Shown: in pieces, positions 1-8,223 of the stretch
Layout of the letters: every line of letters begins with the position of its first letter
Numbering within the stretch: position 1 is the stretch's first letter
Assembly (NCBI GenBank): GCA_041906145.1
Contig: JAYRJU010000001.1
Span: 558,001 to 622,000 of the forward strand
DNA length: 64,000 nucleotides
Origin: SHVO01 sp041906145
GTDB lineage: Bacteria; Pseudomonadota; Alphaproteobacteria; Rhodospirillales; Rhodospirillaceae
Direction: 5' to 3'
Made by a program: the position numbers and the translations under genes
Notes under the pieces: model-generated
What the model saw: only the letters and a program-made list of their open reading frames with translations
The model's database searches: none
Told to the model about the DNA's origin: nothing

Positions 1-790
1 ACATCTCCACCGATGCGATGGCGTCGAAGCGCCCTTGTAGATCGCGGTAATCCTGGAGGCGGATTTCGACGCGCGCGCCGAGGCCCTGGCGCTGCATACG
101 TTCGCGCGCGAAGGCGGCCTGCTGTTCGGAGACGGTCACCGCCGTGACGCGGCAGCCATAGTCGCGGGCCGCGACTTCAGCGAAACCGCCCCAGCCGCAG
201 CCGACTTCCAACACATGATCACCGGGCTGGAGCTTAAGCTGATCGCACAGCCGCCGGTATTTCCGCGCTTGGGCCTCGATAAGGGGTTCGCCGGGATGGG
301 CGAAAACCGCGCTCGAGTAGGTCATGCTTGGATCGAGCCACTGCGCGTAGAATTGATTGCCGAGGTCGTAGTGCGCGGCGATGTTGCGCCGGCTGCCGGA
401 GCGCGTATTGCGGCGAGTCCGGTGCATGACGCGGTGGAATAAGCGCGCGATCACCGTGCCTTCGCCGCCTCGTGCGGCCAGCGGGGCGAGGTTTTTCGAC
501 GCGATGAGCAGGAACGTGCTCAGATCGTCGCAGTCCCACTCGCCGGCCATATAGCTTTCCGCCCAGCCGACGGTTCCGGATGTCGCCACGCGCCAAAACG
601 CGCGCAAATTTTTGATGGTGACGGTCACTTCGGGTTCCGCGCCCGCACCAAAAGTCATGACCTGTCCGGCCGGAAGCCGGATGTTGACCCGGCCCGCCGT
701 CCATTCTCCAAGCCAGCGATTCAGTAAGGCCGCCGCGAAAGGCGGGGTGGCATCGACCGTGGACGCATCGGTGAGAGCAAGGCTTGTCAT
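1..790 (-). CDS. Cyclopropane-fatty-acyl-phospholipid synthase-like methyltransferase (3' end outside window)
   Basis: SAM-dependent methyltransferase of the CFA-synthase family, which modifies double bonds of membrane phospholipid acyl chains. About 263 N-terminal residues are visible. Seen: the family signature HYDLGNQFYAQWLD near residue 140 and SAM-binding motif I, LEVGCGWGGF, near residue 193. The start is the ATG at 788-790, which overlaps the stop of the DUF1365 gene in an ATGA, so the two are translationally coupled. It is the third gene of an operon headed by a flavin oxidoreductase. In Rhodobacter-type bacteria this gene set belongs to the RpoE-ChrR singlet-oxygen regulon (family knowledge), and rpoE-chrR lies just upstream here. 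It could make a cyclopropane or another methylated/furan fatty acid; the sequence cannot decide which. Confidence 0.88.
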   Translation of the reverse strand, partial: MTSLALTDASTVDATPPFAAALLNRWLGEWTAGRVNIRLPAGQVMTFGAGAEPEVTVTIKNLRAFWRVATSGTVGWAESYMAGEWDCDDLSTFLLIASKNLAPLAARGGEGTVIARLFHRVMHRTRRNTRSGSRRNIAAHYDLGNQFYAQWLDPSMTYSSAVFAHPGEPLIEAQARKYRRLCDQLKLQPGDHVLEVGCGWGGFAEVAARDYGCRVTAVTVSEQQAAFARERMQRQGLGARVEIRLQDYRDLQGRFDAIASVEM

Positions 791-1590
791 GACAGTGTTC
801 CGGACTGACGTGGAGCGTAGTGGGGAGCGTGGTGGGGAGCGTGGTGAGGCGTGTGGCGAAAAATCTGGAAGCCTTTCGCCGCCATCTTGAGCGCTTCCCA
901 ATGGATGGCCGCGATAACCTTGAACGTCATCAATGGGAACGCGATGAGATGGCGCAGGAGAACGGAGCCCGTCAGCGGGCGCCGCAGGCCGCGAAATGAC
1001 GCGGCCATCAAAAGCGCGCCGGCGGCTTCCTCGCGGATCACGATGCTGACGCCTTCTCCGGGCGGAACGATGACGAAGTTATAGGTCGCCGAAGGTCCAA
1101 TAAATGGAGAGACGAAAAAGGCCTTGTCCGCGCGCTGCTTGATAACGGGCGGCTGCACGGCGCCGCCGCCAACGGGGATCGCGTAGGTGTGCTGTTCGCC
1201 GTGGGTATTGTGGACCTCGTACAAAATCGCCGCGAGCGCGCCGTCCTTGCGGCGGCAGAAATAGACGCTGAGAGGATTGAAGACGTAACCGAAGAGGCGG
1301 GGATAACAGAGCAGCTCGATCGCGCCGCCGTCAGGTTCGACCCCGACGCTTCGCATTTGCGCCTCCGCCCACGGACGCAACGCGCCGCCGTCGCGCGGGC
1401 CGTGATCGCGGTCGTGAAAGGACACCGCCGCGCGGCGGTTGTAGCCAAACAACGGCAGCTCCCGTCCGAGCCGGTGCAGTTCGTCGAGGTCGAACAGAAT
1501 TGAAAAAACGCTGTAGCGCAGCCGGTGCGTTTTCGGCTGTACGCGCTTGTGAACGACCTCGCCGGCATAGAGCGCGGAACGGAAGCTCAT
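787..1590 (-). CDS. DUF1365 family protein
   Basis: Conserved protein of unknown biochemical activity that is habitually encoded between a flavin amine-oxidoreductase and a CFA-synthase-like methyltransferase, as here, which points to unusual fatty-acid modification. The opening MSFRSALYAGEVVHKR and the stretch NPLSVYFCRR are typical of DUF1365. I chose the ATG at 1590 because it overlaps the oxidoreductase stop as ATGA; a start 15 bases earlier would also be open. The C-terminus carries a short tandem repeat of the type HHAP (about four copies, DNA at roughly 812-850), which probably has no function. The length, 267 aa, is normal for the family. Confidence 0.85.
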   Translation of the reverse strand: MSFRSALYAGEVVHKRVQPKTHRLRYSVFSILFDLDELHRLGRELPLFGYNRRAAVSFHDRDHGPRDGGALRPWAEAQMRSVGVEPDGGAIELLCYPRLFGYVFNPLSVYFCRRKDGALAAILYEVHNTHGEQHTYAIPVGGGAVQPPVIKQRADKAFFVSPFIGPSATYNFVIVPPGEGVSIVIREEAAGALLMAASFRGLRRPLTGSVLLRHLIAFPLMTFKVIAAIHWEALKMAAKGFQIFRHTPHHAPHHAPHYAPRQSGTLS

Positions 1591-2942
1591 GCAGCTGCGG
1601 TCCATCGCGGTACGGGTTTAAGATGGATACGGTCGCTTTCGCCTTCCACATTCCACGGACGGCGGACGCCGCCGAGCTGCTCGGCCACCGCGAGGCCCGA
1701 CTGAAGCGCGTCCTCATGGAAACCGTGGCCGAAGTAGCTGCCGCAAAACCACGTGTTGCGCCGGCCTTGCAGCGACCACAGGCGCCGCTGCGACCACAGC
1801 GCTTCGGCGTCGAAGAATGGATGCGTGTACTCGACGCGGCGGTGGACAAGATGCTCGAGAGGATCCACTACCGGATTGAGGGTCACGAACAGCTGTTGGT
1901 CGTCCGGCAGGTTCTGCAGCAGATTCATCCAGTATGTGACGCACAAGGTCGGAGACGCGGCGGCCGCGCCCTCGATGAAATTCCAGCTGGCCCAGACGCG
2001 CCGGCGCCGGGGCATCAGGCGGGCATCAGCATGAAGCACCGCCGTGTTGCCTGTGTAGCGCCATTTGCCCAGGAGAGAGCGTTCCTGCGTGTCGGCGTCC
2101 GGCAGGAGGGCGAGGGCTTCGTCGGCGTGCGTGGCGATCACGACGTCGTCGAAATAGTCGGCCTGTCCGTGAAAATCTTCGACACAGACACTGGCGCCCG
2201 TGCGCCGCACCGCGCGCACGCCGGTGTGCCTGATTTGCTTTGCATAGGGCTCGGTCAAACGACGTACATATTCCCGGCTGCCGCCCTCCACCGTGCGCCA
2301 CTCCGGCCGGCCCCGCAGGCGCAGGAGTCCATGCGATTGGAAGAAAGCGATAAAGGAGCGCGCGGGATAGGCCATCATCTCCGCGGGCGTCGTCGACCAG
2401 ATCGCCGCGCCCATGGGCAGGAGGTGATCATTAATAAAAGCTTCGCCATATCCCTCGCGCGCCAGATAAGACCCAAGGCTCACCTCCGGGAAATTGTGGT
2501 CCGCCGCCGCTGCGGGGGCGGTTTCGTAAAACCGCAGGAGATCGCTGATCATGCCCCAAAAACGGGGGCTCACAAGGTTGCGCCGCTGCCCGAACAGTCC
2601 GTTGAGGGTGGTGCCCGCATATTCAAACGTCGCATCGCGGAGGGACGCGGAGAACGACATGTTGGAGGCGCGGGTCGGCACGTGAAGGTGCGCGAAGAGC
2701 GCCGTGAGATTGGGGTATGTGAGGGTATTATAGACGATGAACCCCGTATCGACGGGGACCGTCCCGTTGGGCCCCGCGACGTCGACGGTGTGGGAGTGCC
2801 CGCCCGTGCGCGGCTCTTTCTCATAGACCGTGACCCGGTGGCGCCGGCTGAGGAGCCACGCGGCGGACATCCCCGCGACCCCGGTCCCGATTACTGCTAT
2901 TTTCCGGCCCGGCGGCGCTTGGTCCGTGTCTCTCACTTGCAT
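1587..2942 (-). CDS. FAD/NAD(P)-binding amine-oxidase-like oxidoreductase
   Basis: Flavin-dependent oxidoreductase of the amine oxidase/desaturase-like superfamily, 451 aa. Seen: an N-terminal Rossmann dinucleotide-binding motif (GTGVAGMSAAWLL, residues 20-32) followed by the acidic strand end YEKEPRTGGH. The C-terminal region contains WFCGSYFGHGFHEDALQSG, the second FAD-contact segment. It is the first gene of the lipid-modification operon, with a candidate RpoE-type promoter 45-75 bases upstream (2988-3017). GGGAG sits directly before the ATG at 2942. In related operons the protein is thought to act with DUF1365 and the methyltransferase on membrane fatty acids under singlet-oxygen stress; the substrate is unknown. 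Confidence 0.85.
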   Translation of the reverse strand: MQVRDTDQAPPGRKIAVIGTGVAGMSAAWLLSRRHRVTVYEKEPRTGGHSHTVDVAGPNGTVPVDTGFIVYNTLTYPNLTALFAHLHVPTRASNMSFSASLRDATFEYAGTTLNGLFGQRRNLVSPRFWGMISDLLRFYETAPAAAADHNFPEVSLGSYLAREGYGEAFINDHLLPMGAAIWSTTPAEMMAYPARSFIAFFQSHGLLRLRGRPEWRTVEGGSREYVRRLTEPYAKQIRHTGVRAVRRTGASVCVEDFHGQADYFDDVVIATHADEALALLPDADTQERSLLGKWRYTGNTAVLHADARLMPRRRRVWASWNFIEGAAAASPTLCVTYWMNLLQNLPDDQQLFVTLNPVVDPLEHLVHRRVEYTHPFFDAEALWSQRRLWSLQGRRNTWFCGSYFGHGFHEDALQSGLAVAEQLGGVRRPWNVEGESDRIHLKPVPRWTAAA

Positions 2943-2987
2943 CTCCCACCAGCGGTCACGATGTCGATTTTTCGTCGCAATACTGTG

Positions 2988-3017
2988 GAGTTACGGACGG
3001 CACGGCCGGTTGGATCA
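2988..3017 (-). promoter_or_regulatory. Candidate RpoE/ChrR-type ECF promoter for the oxidoreductase-DUF1365-cfa operon
   Basis: On the minus strand there is TGATCC (3017-3012), an 18-base spacer and TAACTC (2993-2988). The family consensus for RpoE-ChrR sigma factors is approximately TGATC-N18-TAAGA, so the -35 matches well and the -10 partly. The predicted start point is about 35-40 bases before the oxidoreductase ATG. A promoter of the same spacing points the other way 29 bases further right. Confidence 0.6.
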
Positions 3018-3045
3018 CCGCCGCGGCGGAATTGTTCGGCCGGTG

Positions 3046-3075
3046 TGATCCAGACGCACTCCCGGGCCGTATACG
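3046..3075 (+). promoter_or_regulatory. Candidate autoregulatory ECF promoter for rpoE-chrR
   Basis: TGATCC (3046-3051), an 18-base spacer and TATACG (3070-3075). The -35 and spacer are identical in type to the divergent element at 2988-3017, and both spacers end in CCG. Transcription would begin near 3082, which makes the ATGs at 3095 or 3101 the possible starts of rpoE and rules out the longer open frame from 3032. Confidence 0.6.
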
Positions 3076-3094
3076 CCCCATGGGACACCAAGCG

Positions 3095-3664
3095 ATGAAT
3101 ATGGGCGCGTGGTTGGATGAAAGTGCGCAGGAATCGGCGCTCCTGCAGCTGGTGGCGCGAGACCGGGACGTGGATGCGTTCCGTGCGTTGTTCGATATTT
3201 TTGCCCCGCGCCTGCGCGCCTTCGTGGCCCGGCGGGCCGCGGACAACGGCCTCATCGAGGATGTGGTGCAGGAGACTTTTGTGAACGTGTGGCGCAAAGC
3301 CCATCTTTACGACCCGCAAAAAGCATCGGCGGCGGCCTGGCTGTACACCATCGCGCGCAATGCCCGGATCGATTTGCTGCGCAAAACGTTGCGCCCCGAT
3401 GTGGATCCGAACGATCCCGCGCTCGTCCCGGAACAACCCGAGCCCGCCTTCGAGCGTATTTCGCGCGATGAGGAAGACCTGAGATTGAAGCGCGCATTAT
3501 CGGCGCTTCCGGCCGAACAGCATGAAGTCCTGCGGCTGGCTTACTTCGCAGACATGGCGCACGGGGACATAGCCGCGCATCTCAACCTGCCGCTCGGCAC
3601 GGTCAAGTCGCGGATTCGCTTGGCTTTGAGACGCATACGACTGGAATTCGGAGAAGACACATGA
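3095..3664 (+). CDS. rpoE: ECF RNA polymerase sigma factor, RpoE/ChrR type
   Basis: Extracytoplasmic-function sigma factor (about 189 aa). Region 2 is visible as DIFAPRLRAFVARRAAD followed by EDVVQETFVNVWRKAHLYDP, and region 4 as LPAEQHEVLRLAYFADMAHGDIAAHL with the helix-turn-helix end LPLGTVKSRIRLALRRIR. It is followed, with an ATGA overlap, by a ChrR-type zinc anti-sigma factor, which defines the sigma/anti-sigma pair that senses singlet oxygen and organic peroxides in alphaproteobacteria. The open frame extends back to 3032, but the predicted promoter makes 3095 (or 3101) the realistic start. The likely target is the divergent lipid operon. Confidence 0.9.
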   Translation: MNMGAWLDESAQESALLQLVARDRDVDAFRALFDIFAPRLRAFVARRAADNGLIEDVVQETFVNVWRKAHLYDPQKASAAAWLYTIARNARIDLLRKTLRPDVDPNDPALVPEQPEPAFERISRDEEDLRLKRALSALPAEQHEVLRLAYFADMAHGDIAAHLNLPLGTVKSRIRLALRRIRLEFGEDT

Positions 3665-4311
3665 CGATCCGCCATCATCCGAGTGCGGAACTCATTCTTG
3701 ATTATGCGGCCGGGGGACTTGCCCAAGGCCCATCCCTGGCGATCGCAAGTCATCTTGTCCTGTGTCCGCGATGCCGCAAGGAGGCGCAGCGCCTTGAGGC
3801 GCTCGGCGGGCGCCTGATGGCGGACATGTCCGGTGCGCACCCCGGCGGAACACGGGCGTTCGATGCGATTCTTGCAAAAATCGCGACCTGCAAAGATGAA
3901 AGCGCCCCTACGCCGCAACCGGCGACGGCGGTATTTCCGCAGCCGCTGCGCGCGGTGATCGGCGGCGACATTGATGCGGTACCGTGGAAGCGGTTAGGGA
4001 TGGGCGCGTATCACTACGTTATTCCATCGACCGACGCCCCGGCGACGGCGCGCCTTCTGCTGATTCCCGCGGGGCGGCCTGTTCCTGTTCATACGCATGT
4101 CGGTTCGGAACTGACCTTGACGCTGTGCGGCGCCTATTCCGACGCCACGGGACATTTTGCGCGCGGCGACTTACAGGAAGCCGACGACAGCCTCATGCAC
4201 CAGCCGCATGCCGCGCCGGATGAAGACTGTATTTGTCTTGCGGTCACGGAAGCGCCGCTCCGCTTCAGGAATTGGCCCGCGCGAATTCTCCAGCCGTTCC
4301 TGGGGATATAA
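3661..4311 (+). CDS. chrR: ChrR-type anti-sigma factor with C-terminal cupin domain
   Basis: 216-aa zinc-binding anti-sigma factor that holds RpoE inactive until singlet oxygen or peroxide triggers release. The N-terminal anti-sigma domain has the His/Cys zinc motif in SHLVLCPRCRKE (residues 30-41, with an earlier His at HHPSAE). The C-terminal half is a cupin: HTHVGSELTLTLCGAY gives the His/Glu metal ligands, and HQPHAAPDEDCICL closes the barrel. The start overlaps the rpoE stop (ATGA), so the two are coupled. Length and domain order are normal for ChrR. Confidence 0.9.
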   Translation: MTIRHHPSAELILDYAAGGLAQGPSLAIASHLVLCPRCRKEAQRLEALGGRLMADMSGAHPGGTRAFDAILAKIATCKDESAPTPQPATAVFPQPLRAVIGGDIDAVPWKRLGMGAYHYVIPSTDAPATARLLLIPAGRPVPVHTHVGSELTLTLCGAYSDATGHFARGDLQEADDSLMHQPHAAPDEDCICLAVTEAPLRFRNWPARILQPFLGI

Positions 4312-4329
4312 ACGGAGCCCGACGCGACG

Positions 4330-4647
4330 CTAATTCGGATCCATGATCCCGAGCGCCGCAGCGGCATGCCGCAGGGCCATGTTCGCTTGCTCGCGTGCGG
4401 TGTCCACCCAGACCCGGTCAAAGGTTTCATCGCCGGTGGCGTGTTGGCGCGCCAATACCTTCTCAATCTCGCTTTCCAAGGTGGCGAGAAATTCGCGCGG
4501 GTCCGGGTCGCCGCGCAAGCGCTCCACCATGAGCGGCAACAAACATTGCACGAGGAGCTGCGTGCCGAACAGGCGCGCGGCCGTATCGGTGTTCATATCC
4601 TGCATGCGCTGAATAAGGGGCAGAAGCCGGCGGAGTTCTTCGTTCAT
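4330..4647 (-). CDS. Hypothetical protein, 105 aa, helical
   Basis: I do not recognise the family. The 105-residue product is predicted to be largely alpha-helical (MNEELRRLLPLIQRMQDMN, then ESEIEKVLARQHATGDETFD), with no membrane segment or signal peptide. It is convergent with chrR, ending 18 bases from the chrR stop, with no clear terminator between them. The reading frame has third-position GC like its neighbours and few overlapping alternatives, so it is probably a real gene. Confidence 0.55.
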   Translation of the reverse strand: MNEELRRLLPLIQRMQDMNTDTAARLFGTQLLVQCLLPLMVERLRGDPDPREFLATLESEIEKVLARQHATGDETFDRVWVDTAREQANMALRHAAAALGIMDPN

Positions 4648-4805
4648 GGGGACCTAAGGACGCCTGTTGAATCGCAAGGCGTCCATCATACGGTCAAGCG
4701 CGGTTAAACGCACCCTTGCGGCATCGACGCGTGAGAAAATCAGAGCGGTGCAAAAGTGTTCTAGAACCAAGCTTCATAAATGCGGCGTTGTCGCCGCCTG
4801 CGGCC

Positions 4806-5198
4806 TTAACCGCGCGGCCAGGCCGACAGCATCGCGGCGGCCTCTTGCTCGGAGATATTGGCGACTTTCGCCTGGGTGAACACCGAAAGCACCATCGCCG
4901 CGTGCTTCTTGCGGATGTTCTTGGAGTTCTCGTAGTGGCCGTAACCCGTACGCACCTGCCGCGCGAGGTTGCCCTTGCCCTCGAAGCTGCGCGCGCCGGT
5001 CATGATCGCCTGGAACCGCTGAGCCGCTTCTTCGACCGAGGTCCGATTGGCCTTCTTGAGGCCCTCGACCGCCACGGCCTGGAATTCCGCCTTGGTCAAA
5101 ACCTTGGGGTCCGCGTCGTCGGCATGCGCCCCTTGCGGCACCGCGCACAACCCGAGACCAACAACCAAGTAAATCAGCCGCGCAAACTTCCACATCAT
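4806..5198 (-). CDS. Small exported hypothetical protein
   Basis: About 130 aa with an N-terminal signal peptide (MMWKFARLIYLVVGLGLCA, with a likely cleavage after AHA near residue 27), so probably periplasmic. The mature part is helical and charged (LTKAEFQAVAVEGLKKAN; FTQAKVANISEQEAAAML). No family recognised. I chose the ATG at 5198 as the start of the signal sequence; the frame stays open four codons further. It is monocistronic: the nearest same-strand gene starts more than 1 kb upstream. Confidence 0.6.
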   Translation of the reverse strand: MMWKFARLIYLVVGLGLCAVPQGAHADDADPKVLTKAEFQAVAVEGLKKANRTSVEEAAQRFQAIMTGARSFEGKGNLARQVRTGYGHYENSKNIRKKHAAMVLSVFTQAKVANISEQEAAAMLSAWPRG

Positions 5199-5288
5199 GC
5201 GACGTTCCACCCTTTCGGGCCCCTACCGGGCATTTCGAATGGGGGCATAACGCGCGAACCGCCTATTGGTTTCGCGGACGGATGCCAC

Positions 5289-6203
5289 CTAGGCGGGTAG
5301 GGGCTTGCGATTGAACAGGTCGCGTCCGCTGACCAGCAAGATCCCGGCCGTCACAAGCAGGGCGCCGATAACGAAGGCCGCGTCGAGGCTTTCACCCAAA
5401 AGCACGACGCCGAAGGTGATGCCGAACATGGGGGTCATGAACGAGAGTACGCCGAGGCGGGAGGCGAGATAGGTGCGCAGCAGCGCGAACCAAGCAAGGA
5501 AGCTGAGGAACGAGACGAGCACGATCTGGAACGCGAGGCCGGCCGCTAGGACCGGCGTGAAGGTGACCTCCATCTGGCCGAGCAGCATCGCTGCGGGGAC
5601 GAGCAACACGAAGGCGCCGACGAGTTGATATAATAATGTCACCGTCGCCGGCGTGCCGGAGAGACGGGTGAAGCGGATGGTCAAGGTGGTGGCGGCCCAT
5701 AAGGCGCCGGCCGCGATGCCGAACAGATCGCCGATCCAACTCGCGCCGCCTTCCCCGCCCGCGCCGCGCCCGGCGAACGAGACGACAACGCCGGTGAAGG
5801 CCAAGCCAATCCCCAGCCATTGCAGCGGGGTCAGTTTCTCTTCAGGCAGGCGCACATGCAGGCCGAGAGCCGCGAACACGGGCGCGGTATAGAGGAAGAT
5901 GGCCATATGCGAGGCGGTGGTGAAGCGCAACCCCTCGCCGACAAACAGGAATTCCAGCGCGAACAGAAAGCCCACGAGAAGCCCCGGCCGCCATATGCCA
6001 CCGCCAAGCTGGGCGGTTTCACCGCGCAGGAGAATGAGGATCGCGATCAGCACGGCCGCCGCGCCCGAGCGCACCGCGACCTGCAGCACCGGCGCCATGT
6101 CGGGCGCCGCCGCCTTCAGCGCGACTTGCTGCATGCCCCAGATCGCGCAAAGCACCGCCATGAGCGCGGCGGCTTTGGCGTCGATGGGTTTGCGAAGGGT
6201 CAT
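5289..6203 (-). CDS. EamA (DMT) family transporter
   Basis: 304-aa inner-membrane protein of the drug/metabolite transporter superfamily with two EamA repeats and about ten hydrophobic helices. MAVLCAIWGMQQVALKAAAP opens the first repeat and FGIAAGALWAATTLTIRFTR the second. Members export amino acids, purines or other metabolites; the substrate cannot be read from sequence. Its ATG overlaps the stop of the upstream 119-aa gene by four bases, so the two are co-translated. Confidence 0.85.
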   Translation of the reverse strand: MTLRKPIDAKAAALMAVLCAIWGMQQVALKAAAPDMAPVLQVAVRSGAAAVLIAILILLRGETAQLGGGIWRPGLLVGFLFALEFLFVGEGLRFTTASHMAIFLYTAPVFAALGLHVRLPEEKLTPLQWLGIGLAFTGVVVSFAGRGAGGEGGASWIGDLFGIAAGALWAATTLTIRFTRLSGTPATVTLLYQLVGAFVLLVPAAMLLGQMEVTFTPVLAAGLAFQIVLVSFLSFLAWFALLRTYLASRLGVLSFMTPMFGITFGVVLLGESLDAAFVIGALLVTAGILLVSGRDLFNRKPLPA

Positions 6204-6559
6204 GCGGCGGGGATGAGGTCGATCCGCAGCGGCGCATCGCCCGCCACGATCCCGAGAAGACGGTCGATGTTTGGGTGCGCGCCGGGGCGGTTACGCGCAT
6301 CGGCTGTGTGTTCAGCAAAGACAGCCAAACCGTGTTCGGCCGCCGCGGCGTCCAGCGTACCGAAAGCCTGTCTGAGGTATTGATAGACCGCGAGCGAGCC
6401 TTGTTTACCCGGCTGATTGTCGATGCTGGCAACCACAGCACCGTCGCTGCCGATCAGATCGATGCGTTGCACGCCATCGATGGGCGGCAATTGCTGAAGG
6501 TTTTCCTTGAACACCGCACCCGGCTGAATCACCGCGTCCACTCCCACTCCATCGCCCAT
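6200..6559 (-). CDS. Hypothetical protein, 119 aa, upstream of EamA transporter
   Basis: Unrecognised soluble protein of 119 residues (opening MGDGVGVDAVIQPGAVF, ending APLRIDLIPAA). Its stop overlaps the start of the EamA transporter gene (ATGA at 6200-6203), so the two form an operon and may share a function. No signal peptide, membrane span or metal-binding motif is visible. Confidence 0.6.
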   Translation of the reverse strand: MGDGVGVDAVIQPGAVFKENLQQLPPIDGVQRIDLIGSDGAVVASIDNQPGKQGSLAVYQYLRQAFGTLDAAAAEHGLAVFAEHTADARNRPGAHPNIDRLLGIVAGDAPLRIDLIPAA

Positions 6560-6638
6560 GACGAGAACGGCCGGATTTAGCGGGACAAATCACGGTTTGT
6601 CAAAAGTTGAACGCTTGGCGCGCGGATACACCTCGAGG

Positions 6639-6737
6639 TCATTCGACTTCGAGAATACGGCGGACGATAAACAACATCACGCCTACGAACAGCGCGAGGG
6701 CGAGCACCGGCACCAATATTTGGATAATGGCGACACC
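6639..6737 (-). CDS. Possible small single-span membrane protein without ATG start
   Basis: A short open frame ending in TGA at 6639 encodes a clear hydrophobic helix followed by a basic patch (IQILVPVLALALFVGVMLFI then VRRILEVE), as in small inner-membrane peptides. The frame opens after the stop of the 74-aa gene at 6774. No in-frame ATG precedes the hydrophobic part; a start would have to be ATT, TTG or GTG. This may be a genuine small protein or a decayed gene. Confidence 0.25.
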   Translation of the reverse strand, partial: GVAIIQILVPVLALALFVGVMLFIVRRILEVE

Positions 6738-6773
6738 TATTGTTGGATCGTCCCTGCCGAGACGGGCGGCCCT

Positions 6774-6998
6774 CTACTTGGGCTTTGTGCGTTTCGCCCG
6801 CCGAGGGGCGGCGGGTGGCTTGGGGTTATTCGCGTCGCGCTCCAGCCGCTGCGCACGCAGCTTCAGCGTCAGAGCCAAATTCTTTTCTTCGGTCGCCTTG
6901 CGATCTTTGAAGAACTGCTCGTCATGCTTCATGGAGGCCGTGCGGCGTTCGTCCGCCGTCTTTTTAGAACTCCCGCCTTTGTTCGACGTGCTGCTCAA
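6774..6998 (-). CDS. Small basic hypothetical protein, 74 aa
   Basis: Lys/Arg-rich 74-residue protein (MSSTSNKGGSSKKTADERRT, C-terminus APRRAKRTKPK), probably helical in the middle. It starts two bases after the cold-shock gene stop on the same strand, so the two are likely co-transcribed. Such basic small proteins often bind nucleic acids, but nothing here proves it. Family not recognised. Confidence 0.5.
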   Translation of the reverse strand: MSSTSNKGGSSKKTADERRTASMKHDEQFFKDRKATEEKNLALTLKLRAQRLERDANNPKPPAAPRRAKRTKPK

Positions 6999-6999
6999 A

Positions 7000-7203
7000 T
7001 TAGCCGGCCTTTAGATTGCCCGCGGAGTCTTTCCCGCGCTCGTTGACAACATCATACGTTATTTTCTGCCCCTCATTGAGGGAGGCCATGCCGGCGCGTT
7101 CAACAGCGCTGATATGGACGAAGACGTCTTTGCCGCCGTTGTCGGGTTGGATAAAACCGTAACCTTTGGTGGCGTTAAACCATTTAACAGTGCCGCTTGC
7201 CAT
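7000..7203 (-). CDS. Cold-shock domain protein (CspA family)
   Basis: 67-aa single cold-shock domain, an RNA/ssDNA-binding beta barrel that acts as an RNA chaperone. RNP1 is present as KGYGFIQP and RNP2 as DVFVHIS, and the opening MASGTVKWFNATKGYGF is typical. The gap upstream (7204-7413) is about 210 bases, which is room for the long structured leader usual for csp genes, though I could not resolve specific elements. The basic 74-aa gene follows after one base. Confidence 0.95.
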   Translation of the reverse strand: MASGTVKWFNATKGYGFIQPDNGGKDVFVHISAVERAGMASLNEGQKITYDVVNERGKDSAGNLKAG

Positions 7204-7413
7204 TCCAGAGCTCCTTTTGTTGGCCGCCCGATATATTTCTGGGCATGGAGCATCCCGTCAAGCCCTCCTGACAACAGTAGAAATTCTGGCACGCCAGCGC
7301 TCTTCCCCCGCGAAACCGGAAGACGAGCATTCCGGTTACATATTGCGTTGCGGGCAACGTGTTAGCTGCAGAGCGGACAAACGCCGCGAACGCGGCCGCG
7401 CGGTGCGCGCCTC

Positions 7414-8190
7414 CTAAAAGGCGCTTCTCCACAGCATATAGCCGGCGACCAAGAATATGAGCGCCGCGAAGATCGTCGTCAGTCTGCCGCGCGTCGCGGA
7501 GAGCCGCTTCGCAATGATGGCGCCCGCGTAGCCGCCGAACAGGCCGCCGGCGATAAACACAACCGCCAGGAGCCAGTCCACCAGTCCGGAGAGCGCATAA
7601 TTGATCGCCGTCGCGAGGCCGAACGCGAAGACCGCGACGAGAGACGAGCCGACGGCGTTGATCATCGGCATGCCGGTGGAGGCCATGAGTCCGGGAACGA
7701 TCAGAAAGCCGCCGCCGATTCCGAAAAAACCGGAAAAGGCGCCGGTGAACGCGCCGAAGGCGGCGACCTTGGGCGCGTTTTGCCGATTACACTCGGCCGC
7801 GGGATCGCCTTCGCTTGCACGGCGGCGCAACATCATCACGCCCACGACAATCATGACGAGCGCGAAGAGAAACAAAAGCTTCTGACCGTCGAAGGCCTTG
7901 CCGGCCGTTGAGCCTACAAAAGCGCCAAGAACGCCGGCCCCTGCGAAGACAAGCGCACAGCGCCACTTGACCGTTCCCGCGCGCGCGTGATTGGCGAGAC
8001 CCGTGGCCGCACTCACCGCGACGGCGAACGCGCTGGTGCCGATAGCGACGTGCGGGTTTGGCACACCGACGGCATAGACCATCAGGGGAACCGCGAGAAT
8101 CGATCCGCCGCCGCCGACCAGCGCGAGAACAAAACCAACGAGCATGCCCGAACCGGCGCCAAGGAGGTATTGGACCACATCGTGCATCAC
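7414..8190 (-). CDS. TauE/SafE family sulfite/sulfur-compound exporter
   Basis: 258-aa inner-membrane permease with about eight spans and the family's duplicated half-motifs (GAGSGMLVGFVLALVGGGGS; FTGAFSGFFGIGGGFLIVPG). TauE/SafE proteins move sulfite or organosulfur anions out of the cell. It is the last gene of a same-strand run containing DUF442, two YeeE/YedE genes, an MBL-fold protein and cytochrome c. That content matches the BigR-type sulfide-detoxification operons of alphaproteobacteria and Xylella, so sulfite export after persulfide oxidation is the likely role (inference). Confidence 0.85.
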   Translation of the reverse strand: MMHDVVQYLLGAGSGMLVGFVLALVGGGGSILAVPLMVYAVGVPNPHVAIGTSAFAVAVSAATGLANHARAGTVKWRCALVFAGAGVLGAFVGSTAGKAFDGQKLLFLFALVMIVVGVMMLRRRASEGDPAAECNRQNAPKVAAFGAFTGAFSGFFGIGGGFLIVPGLMASTGMPMINAVGSSLVAVFAFGLATAINYALSGLVDWLLAVVFIAGGLFGGYAGAIIAKRLSATRGRLTTIFAALIFLVAGYMLWRSAF

Positions 8191-8223
8191 GCGTTCCCGA
8201 CGGCTTGCCGCTTTAGATGGAGA

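Noticed and set aside
3032..3094. Longer N-terminus for rpoE starting at 3032
   Set aside because: It would precede the predicted ECF promoter's transcription start and lacks similarity to sigma region 2.
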